Shown: piece by piece, positions 44,853 through 54,816 of the stretch
How the letters are laid out: the number at the start of each line of letters is the position of its first letter
How positions within the stretch are numbered: the first letter of the stretch is position 1
NCBI GenBank assembly: GCA_029248745.1
Contig: JAQWIT010000010.1
Location: 1-64,000 of the forward strand
Length of the DNA stretch: 64,000 nucleotides
Direction: 5' to 3'
Source: Gammaproteobacteria bacterium
GTDB lineage: Bacteria; Pseudomonadota; Gammaproteobacteria; Nitrosococcales; Methylophagaceae
Position numbers and translations under genes: made by a program
The notes under the pieces: model-generated
What the model was told of the DNA's origin: nothing
Database searches by the model: none
The model's input: the letters and a program-made list of their open reading frames with translations, nothing else

Positions 44853-45624
44853 TTAATTGAGTTTAAGTGTGTCTCGTTTTAACTTACGAGTGCTTGTGGC
44901 GTAAATCGGGTAGGCAAATAATAAGAATAACGTCGAGATGAGAATGGAACTGCAAACCTGCTTGTTGATTATTTCCTGTATGTGTGGAACTGGAAGATCA
45001 GTACCTGTGATATGAAAGGTTCTATCTGGAGAATAACTTGGAATAAAAACACTGCGAAAAGTCCTCCCATTGGTCGGTATATTGTAAGAAAGAAGTCTTT
45101 TTAGTCTTAAAAACCTCGAAAACGCGGGGAGCGACTTCGTCATAGTGATCGTAATAAAAACTCAATTGTTCACCTGATTCTCTTTCTTCAGGTGTGGCAC
45201 TGGATGAGGTGAAGAGAATTTTATCGTGACGTTTAATTGGGGAGTAGACATAGGTGATATCGCGTTGATCGGTAAAGTCAGACAGAGCGTGGATGTGAGC
45301 CATTTTTTGATCGTCATTAAGAGCATATTGGGTAATATTGTGGTGATGCAATGGACTTGGCAAAAGTGATTCAGTCACTCTAGCAGCATCTTTGAGTTGA
45401 TTATCAAGTTGTTGGTAGAGTGCGGCTTTTTCGTTGAGTACGGTAAGGTATGTAAAACCAAGAACAAATAAGATACAAAGTAGGTTTGTGAGCACTACTT
45501 TTTGATTTGCAGATAAGGATGCTATTCGGTTTTTTATTACGTTAAATTCATTACCGTAGAATCGGTCTAGGCCTGTATATTGGATGTTAAAAATAGAATA
45601 GGCTTTGTCGTTGCTAAGCGCCAA
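44853..45624 (-). pseudogene. Frameshifted, truncated membrane sensor protein
   Basis: The longer frame (45624 to 45022) begins with a cytoplasmic lead, then a membrane helix ('VVLTNLLCILFVLGFTYLTV') and a periplasmic sensor region of about 120 residues with 'DQRDITYVYSPIKRHDKILF'. One extra T near 45060 shifts the frame; the neighbouring frame continues smoothly with 'RSVFIPSYSPDRTFHITGTD' and a second membrane helix, then stops at 44853. The arrangement is that of a histidine-kinase, diguanylate-cyclase or chemoreceptor input module, but no output domain remains. The lead reads open upstream of the TTG start, so the true N-terminus is uncertain. Confidence 0.7.
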
Positions 45625-45736
45625 TAAGCCTTGGTTGAGAGATGAGAATTGGGTAGCATTTCTCGATAAAATAGTGCTTAAAACAGGTTAAATTAGAAGA
45701 TTTCTAGAAATTAAGTCGTCATTTCGGTAGGGAACC

Positions 45737-46711
45737 ATGAACCAAGGTAAAATTATTAAAAGTCAATTTAAGACAGCATGCTGGTTGCCAGATCAGCATA
45801 GTCAGACGCTGTTTCCGACCTTATTTAGACGGCAAATACCGCTAGCATTAACTGAGGAAATATTAGAGTTGCCTGACGGTGATTTTGTTGAATTGTCGTG
45901 GACACCTTCAACAGAGTCAGGTCCCATTATTGCTTTGTTTCATGGCTTAGAAGGGTCAGTTGAATCCGGCTATGCTCAAGGTGTATTAAATGTGGTGCGC
46001 GATTTGGGTTGGCAGGGTGTGCTAATGCATTTTCGCACTTGTGGTAAAAAAGGAAATCGATTACCTCGTTGGTATCATTCTGGTGATAGTCCAGATATTG
46101 ATTATTTTATCGAGTTTTTAAAAGCGCGGTACCCAGAACGGCCTTTGGGTGCTTTTGGTGTGTCATTAGGTGGTAATGCCTTATTGAAGTATTTGGGCGA
46201 AAAAGGTGATAACAGTCCGCTTTCTGCTGCGATGGCCGTGTCGGTTCCTTTTGATTTGGCTAATACGGCGGAGCATCTGACTACAGGTTTTTCACGTATT
46301 TATCAGCGTCACCTGATCAGATTAGTACGTAAAAAAGTACTAGCCAAGCATAGAGAGATGCCTTTGCCGATGGATTTAGAGGCATTTAATCAAGCGAGGA
46401 CGTTTTATCATGTGGATAATATGGCAGCGAAATTACATGGTTTTGACAGTGCAGATGATTATTATGAAAAGGCCAGTGCACGTCAGTTTTTAAAGACGAT
46501 TAAAGTACCCACTTTGGTATTGCACAGTGAAAATGACCCTTTCATGACACAAGCTGCGATTCCAAACCAATCTGAATTATCAACGGATGTGACATTAGAA
46601 TTAACGCAAAGTGGAGGACATGTCGGTTTTGTTTATGGTACTAACCCTTTAAAGCCGAAGTATTGGATCGATAAGCGTTTCCGTGAGTTTTTTAGTAAGG
46701 TGGTCATTTAA
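45737..46711 (+). CDS. YheT-family alpha/beta hydrolase
   Basis: A 324-residue protein of the YheT/UPF0017 hydrolase family (COG0429), related to ABHD1/3 lipases. It has 'ALFHGLEGSVESGYAQGVLN' near residue 75, the nucleophile elbow 'GAFGVSLGGNALLKYLGE' with Ser near residue 147, 'LHSENDPFM' with the catalytic aspartate and 'TQSGGHVGFV' with the histidine. No signal peptide. Substrate is unknown; an esterase or lipase role is inferred from the family. AGGGA precedes the ATG. Confidence 0.93.
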   Translation: MNQGKIIKSQFKTACWLPDQHSQTLFPTLFRRQIPLALTEEILELPDGDFVELSWTPSTESGPIIALFHGLEGSVESGYAQGVLNVVRDLGWQGVLMHFRTCGKKGNRLPRWYHSGDSPDIDYFIEFLKARYPERPLGAFGVSLGGNALLKYLGEKGDNSPLSAAMAVSVPFDLANTAEHLTTGFSRIYQRHLIRLVRKKVLAKHREMPLPMDLEAFNQARTFYHVDNMAAKLHGFDSADDYYEKASARQFLKTIKVPTLVLHSENDPFMTQAAIPNQSELSTDVTLELTQSGGHVGFVYGTNPLKPKYWIDKRFREFFSKVVI

Positions 46712-46773
46712 GGTTTGTTAGTTTTTGTAGCAAGGTATACTGGCAATGATCTCCTAATAAAAGAAGTGATTTA

Positions 46774-47262
46774 ATGGTACACGTAGAAATTTCATTGTCT
46801 GAGCAAAGCTGTCGTGTGATAGCTGATGATGCAGCGGAAAACTATGTGTTCGAGGCCGCGGTTTCAACAGCAAAAAATGGGCCTGGCGAAGGAAAAAATA
46901 GTGAATGTACACCGAGAGGGCTACATCAAATAAGAGGTCTTATCGGTGAGGGTTTACCTGAAAACACGATCTTTGTTGGCCGCCGTCCGACAGGAGAGCG
47001 TTATACCGAGACGATGTCTATGCAGTTTCCGGAAAGAGATTGGATATTGACCCGTATTTTATGGCTGAGTGGATTAGAAGTTGGCCAGAACCGGTTGGGA
47101 AATGTTGATACAATGCAACGTTATATTTATATCCATGGCTGCCCTGATAGTTTTCCGATGGGTGTGCCGTTATCTCATGGGTGTATTCGAATGCATAACC
47201 GTGATTTGTTGCCTTTTTTTGATTTAGTGGAAGCAGGTACTCAGGTCATGATTCACGAATAA
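46774..47262 (+). CDS. YkuD-domain L,D-transpeptidase/carboxypeptidase without signal peptide
   Basis: A 162-residue protein made almost wholly of a YkuD domain. The catalytic motif is 'IYIHGCPDSFPMGVPLSHGC' (about residues 125-144) followed by IRM, with His and the Cys of SHGCIR present. The start 'MVHVEISLSEQSCRVI' has no signal peptide or membrane helix, unlike periplasmic cross-linking enzymes. It lies eleven bases before nagZ, an enzyme of cytoplasmic muropeptide recycling. Small cytoplasmic YkuD proteins of this kind (ElsL of Acinetobacter) are L,D-carboxypeptidases that trim tetrapeptides. That role is inferred here from localisation and neighbour. Confidence 0.9.
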   Translation: MVHVEISLSEQSCRVIADDAAENYVFEAAVSTAKNGPGEGKNSECTPRGLHQIRGLIGEGLPENTIFVGRRPTGERYTETMSMQFPERDWILTRILWLSGLEVGQNRLGNVDTMQRYIYIHGCPDSFPMGVPLSHGCIRMHNRDLLPFFDLVEAGTQVMIHE

Positions 47263-47273
47263 GGCGAGCGTGT

Positions 47274-48323
47274 ATGACATTAGGCCCTTTAATGGTCGAC
47301 TTAGTCGGTTTGACACTTGGTGAAGAAGAGGCTGAGATATTGCAGCACCCGCTGGTAGGTGGTGTTATCTTATTTAGCCGAAACTATGAATCGCCAGAAC
47401 AAATTACTGAATTAACAGCATCTATTCGCGCCTTACGTGATCCACATCTTTTGATTTCAGTGGATCATGAAGGGGGACGTGTTCAGCGATTTCGTAATGG
47501 TTTTACACGCTTACCGCCTGTCGGTGCTTTGGGGCAAGGGTATGAGCGTCAACCAGACTTGACTTTATCTCGTGCCGAATTGACGGGCTGGTTAATGGCA
47601 GTTGAACTACGTGCGGTGGGTGTGGATTTCAGTTTCGCTCCGGTGCTTGATTTAGATTACGGTGTTAGTGAAGTGATTGGTGACCGCTCTTTTCATAGAG
47701 ATCCAGCGACAGTGACCGCAGTGGCTAAAGCTTATATTCAAGGGATGAAACGTGCCTGGATGCCTGCAGTAGGTAAACATTTCCCTGGACATGGCGCTGT
47801 GGAAGTGGATTCCCATCTAGGGTTACCGACAGATACAAGGCATTTCGAAGATATGTTGCAATCAGATATGCTGCCCTTTAGACAGTTATGTAATAGTGAG
47901 TTGGCAGGCATTATGCCGGCCCATATTGTTTATGAAAAAAGCGATCCATTGCCAGCTGGTTTTTCGCAGTTTTGGATTCAAGAGGTATTACGAGAACGGT
48001 TGGGGTTTCAAGGTGTAGTATTAAGCGATGATCTCAGTATGGAAGGTGCTGCAGTGATGGGAGACAGTGTTGCCCGAGCTGAAGCAGCTTTATCAGCAGG
48101 GTGTGACATGGTGCTGGTGTGTAATAAGCCAGATAGCGTTGTACAAGTGATTGATGGCCTGAAAATTGAGCAAGATCCTATACGACATATGCGTTTGATA
48201 CGATTACATGGTCGCCATGGAATGAATCGAAATACTTTAATGGCAACCGATGATTGGAAACAAGCGGTGCAGACAGTCTTAGCTTATGCACCTGATCCCG
48301 AGTTGGAGTTTAATTTGGCATGA
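47274..48323 (+). CDS. nagZ: Beta-N-acetylhexosaminidase NagZ
   Basis: NagZ cuts GlcNAc from anhydro-muropeptides during peptidoglycan recycling in the cytoplasm. The 349-residue glycoside hydrolase family 3 protein contains 'LISVDHEGGRVQRF' and the catalytic loop 'KHFPGHGAVEVDSHL', where the His acts as acid/base, and 'LSDDLSMEGA' with the nucleophilic aspartate. It follows the YkuD gene by eleven bases and overlaps the MscS-type gene start (ATGA), so the three form an operon. No signal peptide, as expected. Confidence 0.96.
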   Translation: MTLGPLMVDLVGLTLGEEEAEILQHPLVGGVILFSRNYESPEQITELTASIRALRDPHLLISVDHEGGRVQRFRNGFTRLPPVGALGQGYERQPDLTLSRAELTGWLMAVELRAVGVDFSFAPVLDLDYGVSEVIGDRSFHRDPATVTAVAKAYIQGMKRAWMPAVGKHFPGHGAVEVDSHLGLPTDTRHFEDMLQSDMLPFRQLCNSELAGIMPAHIVYEKSDPLPAGFSQFWIQEVLRERLGFQGVVLSDDLSMEGAAVMGDSVARAEAALSAGCDMVLVCNKPDSVVQVIDGLKIEQDPIRHMRLIRLHGRHGMNRNTLMATDDWKQAVQTVLAYAPDPELEFNLA

Positions 48324-50062
48324 TGAGCCTGTTAATGCGTTTTATCTTTTTATTTGGGTTGCTGGCTTTTCAACCCGCACTTTATGCTGAGCAACTAACA
48401 CAGGATCCCAGTGCTGACGTTGCTGCTGAGGTTGTACCCGAAACATTGCAAAATGCCAGGGCTACCATGCAGACGTTTTTGAATGCGATGACTGCAGTTG
48501 CTGCAGGTGATAAAAGTCAGATCGAAGCTGCAATTTCAACGTTTGATTTGAGTTATTTGCCGGCTGTTATTCAGCAAGAAAAAGGTAAAACACTTGCGAC
48601 GATGTTGTTGTCTGTGATTGAGCGAAGTAAGGACGTTGTATTAAGTGATGTCCCGCGTCAGCCGAAAGGCGATAAGTATGTCTTCGGTCGTTATTCACAA
48701 GGTGAAGTCTCAATTATTAAACAGGCGGATGGGCGTTGGCTATTTAATCAAGCTTCTCTGAGTGCTTTGCCTAATATTTTAGAAGGTTTGTTGGCTGTGC
48801 CAGCCAAGAATGGCAGTAAAGACCCACAAGTAGCTTTACCGTTTTATATCCATTTGAGGGCGGCTTTGCCTGATGTCTTAAAAGAAAAGTTTATCATTGA
48901 ATATTGGCAATGGCTAGGCATCTTCATTGTTGTCATTATTGGTTTTATTACTGATAAGTTAGTCGCTTGGTTCTTATCTAAGAATGTGAAGCATTGGAAA
49001 TTATGCCATTCTGATTATAGAGATGTCGATGACACTATATTGAGGCCATTAGGTTTGATGGCCATGGCGCTGATTTGGTGGTTTTTATTGGGTTTATTGG
49101 GCTTACCTGATACAGCTTTGGCCATTTTGTCTGTGGCAGTGAAGTTGCTGGTCAGTTTATCTGCAGTATGGAGTGCTTTTAGACTGGTCGATGTTATTTA
49201 TGCTTTATTGATGCGTAAAGCCTTAGCCACTAGTAATCGCTTTGATGATTTATTAGTGCCCATGGTGACGAAAAGCTTGAAGGTTTTTGTTGTCGTAATG
49301 GGGGTGATTTTCTCAGCCGATAATCTCAATATCGATGTGACCAGTTTATTAGCTGGCTTAGGTATTGGTGGTTTGGCCTTTGCTTTGGCAGCAAAAGATT
49401 TATTGGGTAATTTCTTTGGCTCTTTAACCGTTCTACTTGATCGACCTTTTCAGATTGGTGATTGGGTTGTTATCGGTGATGTTGAAGGTTCAGTAGAGGA
49501 AGTTGGCTTTAGGAGTACTAGAGTAAGAACATTCTATAACTCATTGATAACATTGCCTAATGCAATACTGACAAATACGAAAATAGACAATATGGGCGCA
49601 CGACGTTTTCGTCGTATGAAGACAATGTTAGGTCTAACTTATGACACGCCACCAGAAAAAATTGATGCTTTTTGTGAAGGTGTCAGGGCGTTGATTCGAC
49701 TACATCCCTATATGCGTAAGGATTATTATCAGGTGTATTTTAATCAGTATAGTGCAGCTTCTTTAGATATCTTGGTGTATGTGTTCTGGGAGACACCAGA
49801 TTGGAATATGGAGCTAAGAGAACGTCACCGTTTTCTTTTGGATATTTTACGATTGGCAAAACAATTAGATGTTGAGTTCGCTTACCCAACTCAGACGCTT
49901 TACCTCAAGCAGGATGAAGGTGGCCCAGATGCTATATCAGGTCAGTTTAGTCCAATGATGTCTCAAGAGGATGCCATGGCGATGGGTCAGAAAGAGGCAC
50001 AATCTATTGTTGAAGCGACAACTGGGCTTGATAGTAAGCCTGGCCCTGTTAAGTTTCCTTAA
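48320..50062 (+). CDS. Mechanosensitive ion channel of the MscS family
   Basis: A 580-residue envelope protein. It has a signal peptide (about residues 1-23, ending 'LYA'), a periplasmic region of about 170 residues, then four or five membrane helices and the MscS pore helix 'GLGIGGLAFALAAKDLLGNF' (near residue 345). The beta domain has 'PFQIGDWVVIGDVEGSVEEV', as in MscS. The larger size places it with the mid-size MscS/YbdG-like members rather than MscS itself. Its start overlaps the nagZ stop by four bases. Confidence 0.93.
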   Translation: MMSLLMRFIFLFGLLAFQPALYAEQLTQDPSADVAAEVVPETLQNARATMQTFLNAMTAVAAGDKSQIEAAISTFDLSYLPAVIQQEKGKTLATMLLSVIERSKDVVLSDVPRQPKGDKYVFGRYSQGEVSIIKQADGRWLFNQASLSALPNILEGLLAVPAKNGSKDPQVALPFYIHLRAALPDVLKEKFIIEYWQWLGIFIVVIIGFITDKLVAWFLSKNVKHWKLCHSDYRDVDDTILRPLGLMAMALIWWFLLGLLGLPDTALAILSVAVKLLVSLSAVWSAFRLVDVIYALLMRKALATSNRFDDLLVPMVTKSLKVFVVVMGVIFSADNLNIDVTSLLAGLGIGGLAFALAAKDLLGNFFGSLTVLLDRPFQIGDWVVIGDVEGSVEEVGFRSTRVRTFYNSLITLPNAILTNTKIDNMGARRFRRMKTMLGLTYDTPPEKIDAFCEGVRALIRLHPYMRKDYYQVYFNQYSAASLDILVYVFWETPDWNMELRERHRFLLDILRLAKQLDVEFAYPTQTLYLKQDEGGPDAISGQFSPMMSQEDAMAMGQKEAQSIVEATTGLDSKPGPVKFP

Positions 50063-50090
50063 AAGAGTAGATTAGGTTTAAGTTCACGTA

Positions 50091-53000
50091 ATGAGAGCGC
50101 AATTTGTTCATTTAAATATTCACAGCGATTACTCTTTAGTCGATGGTTTAGTTCGCGTTAAGCCGCTTATTTCTGCTGTCGCTGATGCTGGCATGCCAGC
50201 GGTCGCGTTAACGGATCAACATAATTTCTTTGCGGCAGTGAAGTTTTACAGTGCTGCTATTCGAGCAGGTGTGAAACCGATTTTAGGGGCTGATCTACGT
50301 TTGAGAGACGAGGCAGGTGCTAAAGGAAATCGTCGTTTTATTGTGCTTTGCCAGAATATGGTGGGCTATCATAATTTGTCGAGATTATTGTCTCGAGCCT
50401 ATATTGAAGGACAGCATTTGGGTGTACCGATGCTGAATTTTGAGTGGTTGCAAGGACAAACAGAAGGCTTGATTTGTATTTCATCCAGTCATGAAGGTTT
50501 AGTTTCTAAAGCACTGTTAAATAATCAAAAAAAAGAAGCAGAAAGCCAAGCAAATATATGGTCTGATTTATTCCCTGACCGATTTTATTTGGAACTGGTT
50601 CGTACGGGTCGAGAAGATGATGAACGCTATTTAGAGGCTGCTTTGGCTTTGGCGGCCAAAGTCGACTTACCTGTGGTTGCAACGAATGCGGTTCGTTTTT
50701 TGGAACCAGAACAGTTTGAAGCGCACGAAGCTAAAGTGTGTATTAGTGATGGACGTCTATTAGATGATCCGCGTCGGCCGAGGCATTATTCACCTGAACA
50801 ATACTTGCGTTCACCTCAAGAGATGGCTGACTTGTTTAATGATATTCCAGAGGCGATTGAGAATACGGTTGAAATTGCCAAGCGTTGTAATGTCGAATTA
50901 ACCTTAGACCAACATTTCTTGCCTGATTTCCCTGTACCTGAAGGGATGAGCATTGCAGAATTTTTAACGCAAGAGTCATTCGAGGGGTTGGAAAAACGTT
51001 TACCTGTTTTATTTCCTGAACCTGAGACATTAGTGTCTCGTCGTGATGACTATGAAGTGCGATTACAAATCGAGCTTGATGTTATTAATCAGATGGGGTT
51101 CCCGGGCTATTTCTTGATTGTTGCCGACTTTATTCGGTGGGCTAAAAACAATGGGGTGCCGGTTGGACCTGGTCGCGGCTCTGGTGCGGGTTCGTTGGTA
51201 GCTTATGCCCTTGAAATTACCGATATTGATCCTTTGCAATATGACTTGTTATTTGAGCGTTTCTTAAATCCTGAACGGGTGTCATTGCCTGACTTTGATG
51301 TCGACTTTTGTATGGAAGGCCGTGATCGGGTAATCGAATATGTATCAGAACATTATGGTCGTGATCATGTGTCGCAGATCATTACCTACGGTACGATGGC
51401 GGCAAAAGCCGTACTGCGTGATGTTGGTCGTGTATTAGGGTTTCCATATGGTTTAGTGGATGGTTTGGCTAAATTGGTGCCTTTTGAGCTCAAGATGACA
51501 TTAACCAAGGCATTAGAGCAAGAACCATTACTCAGAGAACGTTATGACAAAGAAGAAGATGTTAAAACGCTGATTGATTTAGCCTTACAGTTGGAAGGCT
51601 TAACGCGAAATGTCGGTAAACATGCCGGTGGTGTGGTGATCGCCCCTAAAGCGTTGACGGAATATACCCCCATTTATTGTGAGCAAAATGGCGCTGGCCT
51701 GGTGTCTCAATATGATAAAGATGATGTCGAAAGTGTCGGTTTGGTGAAGTTTGATTTCTTAGGTTTGCGGACATTGACCATCATCGATTGGGCAATTAAA
51801 AATCTTGAAACGATTTTGCCACAAGAAGAGATCAACAAGATTGATATTACCAATCTGCCTTTAGACGATAAACCCAGTTATGACTTGTTAAAACGCTGTG
51901 AAACGACAGCTGTATTCCAATTAGAATCTCGTGGTATGAAGGAATTGGTCAAACGCCTACAACCCGATACGTTTGAAGATATCGTGGCTTTGGTGGCCTT
52001 ATTCCGGCCTGGTCCACTGCAATCAGGAATGGTGGATGACTTTGTAAACCGAAAACATGGTCGTGCCAAGGTGGATTACCCTCATCCGGATTTAGAGCCG
52101 ATTCTGAAGCCGACCTATGGGGTTATTGTTTACCAAGAACAAGTAATGCAAATTGCTCAAGTATTAGCCGGCTACAGTTTAGGTAGTGCCGATATGCTAC
52201 GTCGGGCGATGGGTAAGAAAAAAGCCGAAGAAATGGCCCAGCAGCGGCAGTTTTTCTTAGTGGGTGCTGCTAAACGCAATATTGATGAAAAGACGGCTGG
52301 ACCGATCTTCGATTTGATGGAGAAGTTTGCTGAGTATGGGTTTAATAAATCTCACTCGGCAGCTTATGCCTTAGTCGCTTATCAAACAGCCTGGCTAAAA
52401 GCCCATTATCCAGCGGCCTTTATGGCAGCGGTGTTATCGGCGGATATGGATAATACCGATAAGATTGTGGGGGTAATCGATGAGTGTCGGGATATGAACT
52501 TAACGGTACTGCCACCGGGTGTTAATCACAGCAAAATCCGTTTTACGGTCGCAGATGAACAAACGATTCGTTATGGCATGGGTGCGATTAAAGGCGTTGG
52601 CGAAGCAGCGCTTGCTGGTATTGTTGAAGAGAGAGAATCAGGCGAGGCCTTTGGCAGTTTGTATGATTTTTGCCGCCGTGTTGATATGAAGAAAATCAAC
52701 CGACGTGTTATGGATGCTTTGCTTAAATCTGGCGCATTGGACGAGCTAGGGGGGCATCGAGCGAGTTTAGAAGCCAGTTTAACGAAAGCAACACAGATTG
52801 CAGAACAACATCGCCGTGATATGGATAACGGTCAAAATGATATGTTTGGTTTGATGGTATCGGAACCGACAGAAACCGAAGATGAACCTTTAGTTGATGT
52901 GGCTGAATGGTCAAAAGAGCAGTTACTGATTGCTGAAAAAGAAACCTTGGGTTTGTATTTAAGTGGTCATCCGATTGATCGTTATACTGAAGAGCTAGCG

Positions 53001-53576
53001 CGGTTTATACCGAAACGGATTAATGAATTAGATGCGCCAGAGTCAAAAGGCTACCAGCGTAATGAAATTCCAGTGATTACGGCGGGCTTGATCGTTGCCA
53101 TTAGAACGATGAAAAATAAGAATGGCGGCCGAATGGCATTTATTACTTTAGATGATCGAACCGCACGACTCGAAGTACGGGTATTTGCCGATGTTTATGA
53201 GCAATATCAAGCGTTAATACAGCCAGATAAGCTAGTGGTGATTCAAGGTAGGATCAGTCAGGATAATTTCACGGGTGGTTTAGCGGCGACGGCTGAGTTA
53301 GTTTATGATGTTGCTCGAGCACGTGAAATGTGTGGCAAGGCACTGGTTGTGAGGGTTGATAATACCTCGGATGACCAAAGTTGGATAAGCTTTTTGCAGA
53401 CGGCGATGATGCCGTTTAAGAATGGTTTGATTCCTGTTGAGGTGGATTACCGAAACCAAGATGCTAGAACATTGATTTCTTTAGGAACAGATTGGAAGGT
53501 TCGGCCTGAGGATACGTTGTTGACTGATTTAGAAGCTTTCCCCATTATCACAGACGTGAAAATGAAGTATGGTTAG
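50091..53576 (+). CDS. dnaE: DNA polymerase III alpha subunit
   Basis: The replicative polymerase subunit. The 1161-residue protein has the N-terminal PHP domain ('HLNIHSDYSLVDG'), the catalytic motif 'LPDFDVDFCMEGRDRVIEY' with two metal-binding aspartates near residue 400, 'GRGSGAGSLVAYALEITDIDP', 'KFDFLGLRTLTIID', the helix-hairpin-helix region and a C-terminal OB-fold ('TAGLIVAIRTMKNKNGGRMA'). Length matches gammaproteobacterial DnaE. It lies 28 bases after the mscS-type gene. In many relatives accA follows directly; here a pilU remnant is inserted between. Confidence 0.98.
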   Translation: MRAQFVHLNIHSDYSLVDGLVRVKPLISAVADAGMPAVALTDQHNFFAAVKFYSAAIRAGVKPILGADLRLRDEAGAKGNRRFIVLCQNMVGYHNLSRLLSRAYIEGQHLGVPMLNFEWLQGQTEGLICISSSHEGLVSKALLNNQKKEAESQANIWSDLFPDRFYLELVRTGREDDERYLEAALALAAKVDLPVVATNAVRFLEPEQFEAHEAKVCISDGRLLDDPRRPRHYSPEQYLRSPQEMADLFNDIPEAIENTVEIAKRCNVELTLDQHFLPDFPVPEGMSIAEFLTQESFEGLEKRLPVLFPEPETLVSRRDDYEVRLQIELDVINQMGFPGYFLIVADFIRWAKNNGVPVGPGRGSGAGSLVAYALEITDIDPLQYDLLFERFLNPERVSLPDFDVDFCMEGRDRVIEYVSEHYGRDHVSQIITYGTMAAKAVLRDVGRVLGFPYGLVDGLAKLVPFELKMTLTKALEQEPLLRERYDKEEDVKTLIDLALQLEGLTRNVGKHAGGVVIAPKALTEYTPIYCEQNGAGLVSQYDKDDVESVGLVKFDFLGLRTLTIIDWAIKNLETILPQEEINKIDITNLPLDDKPSYDLLKRCETTAVFQLESRGMKELVKRLQPDTFEDIVALVALFRPGPLQSGMVDDFVNRKHGRAKVDYPHPDLEPILKPTYGVIVYQEQVMQIAQVLAGYSLGSADMLRRAMGKKKAEEMAQQRQFFLVGAAKRNIDEKTAGPIFDLMEKFAEYGFNKSHSAAYALVAYQTAWLKAHYPAAFMAAVLSADMDNTDKIVGVIDECRDMNLTVLPPGVNHSKIRFTVADEQTIRYGMGAIKGVGEAALAGIVEERESGEAFGSLYDFCRRVDMKKINRRVMDALLKSGALDELGGHRASLEASLTKATQIAEQHRRDMDNGQNDMFGLMVSEPTETEDEPLVDVAEWSKEQLLIAEKETLGLYLSGHPIDRYTEELARFIPKRINELDAPESKGYQRNEIPVITAGLIVAIRTMKNKNGGRMAFITLDDRTARLEVRVFADVYEQYQALIQPDKLVVIQGRISQDNFTGGLAATAELVYDVARAREMCGKALVVRVDNTSDDQSWISFLQTAMMPFKNGLIPVEVDYRNQDARTLISLGTDWKVRPEDTLLTDLEAFPIITDVKMKYG

Positions 53577-53659
53577 TCACATACAAGAATGGGTCGCTGG
53601 ACAAGCCTGATTGTTTAGAACGAGGGTGGGGTATTACATTCAAAGCTGGGGATATTGTT

Positions 53660-54756
53660 ATGGATCTGATACCGTATTTAGAGCTGATGACAGAAAAAGA
53701 TGCATCAGATATGTTCTTTTGTACGGGAACAGAACCCCAGATTAAAATCGATGGCACGATTAAGCCGGTTAGTACTAAGAAGTTGGAGCTGGGCGATGTG
53801 ACCGGAAAGGCTTCTTCATTGATGAGTAGTGAGTAGGCCAAGAAATTTGAACGGACTTTAGAGATGAACTCTGCTTTACCGTTATCCGGCTTTGGTCGTT
53901 TTCGAGTTAATATTTTTCGTCAACGTGGTGAAGCATCCATTTTAATACGCTATATTGATTCCATTATTCCGTATTTTGAAGATATGAGCTTACCGCCTGT
54001 TCTAGGCGACATTATTATGGGAAAACGGGGATTGGTGCTGGTAGTCGGTGCTATAGGCTCGGGTAATATGACAACATTAGCCGCTATGATAGGTCACCGA
54101 AATCGTCATTCTAATTCCCGTATCCAACCATCGAAGATCCACTCGAGTTTATCCATAAGCATGTTCGTTCAATTCTACAGGAACTTGAGGTAGGGATTAA
54201 TATTTTAACATGTGACAATACGTTAAAAAATGCCTTACGCGAAGCGCCAGATGTGATTTTGATTGGTGAAATTCGTGATATGAAAACAATGAAATATACC
54301 AGTGCTTATTCGGAAACCGGTCATTTATGTTTGGCGACACTACATCCGAATAATGCCAATCAAACACTGGATAGAATTTTAAATTTTTCCCTTGATGTGG
54401 CATATCGTTAATTATTGATGGATTTGTCGCTGAATATACGCGCCATTGTGTCGCAAGGTTTATTGCCTAGTGTTGATGGTGAGAGAATTCCTGCTGTTGA
54501 AGTCATGCTGATTTCTCCTTGTATCCAAGAATTCATTATAAAAGGTCATGTTGGCGAGATTAAGGAAGCGATGAAAGAGAGCCCGAATGATTGCACAGTC
54601 ACGTTTGACCAGGCCTTGTTAGAGTCATATCACGAGTGGAAAATCACCCAAGAAGAAGCATTGTTAAATGCTGACTCGAAGAATGATTTGAACTTGGCAA
54701 TTAGGATGGACAAACACGAAGCGGCTGATGAGGACAATGAATTAATTATCGGGTAG
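53660..54756 (+). pseudogene. Decayed pilU (type IV pilus retraction ATPase)
   Basis: From ATG 53660 the sequence matches PilU over its length: 'LMTEKDASDMFFCTGTEPQI', 'GFGRFRVNIFRQRGEASILI', 'GKRGLVLVVGAIGSG', 'ALREAPDVILIGEIRD', 'SETGHLCLATLHPNNANQTLDRI' split by the twenty-residue limit, and 'LLMDLSLNIRAIVSQGL'. Lesions: TAG at 53834-53836 (codon 59), loss of the Walker A lysine (GSGNMTT in place of GTGKST), a frameshift near 54125, and a stop at the start of the third fragment near 54410. The final piece reads to TAG 54756. No fragment can function. pilT is not in the window. Confidence 0.9.
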
Positions 54757-54816
54757 CTCTTTTTCTGTGTGGCACGTGTATAATTCAAGACAATTTGATT
54801 TTTAGGGTAAGCACTG

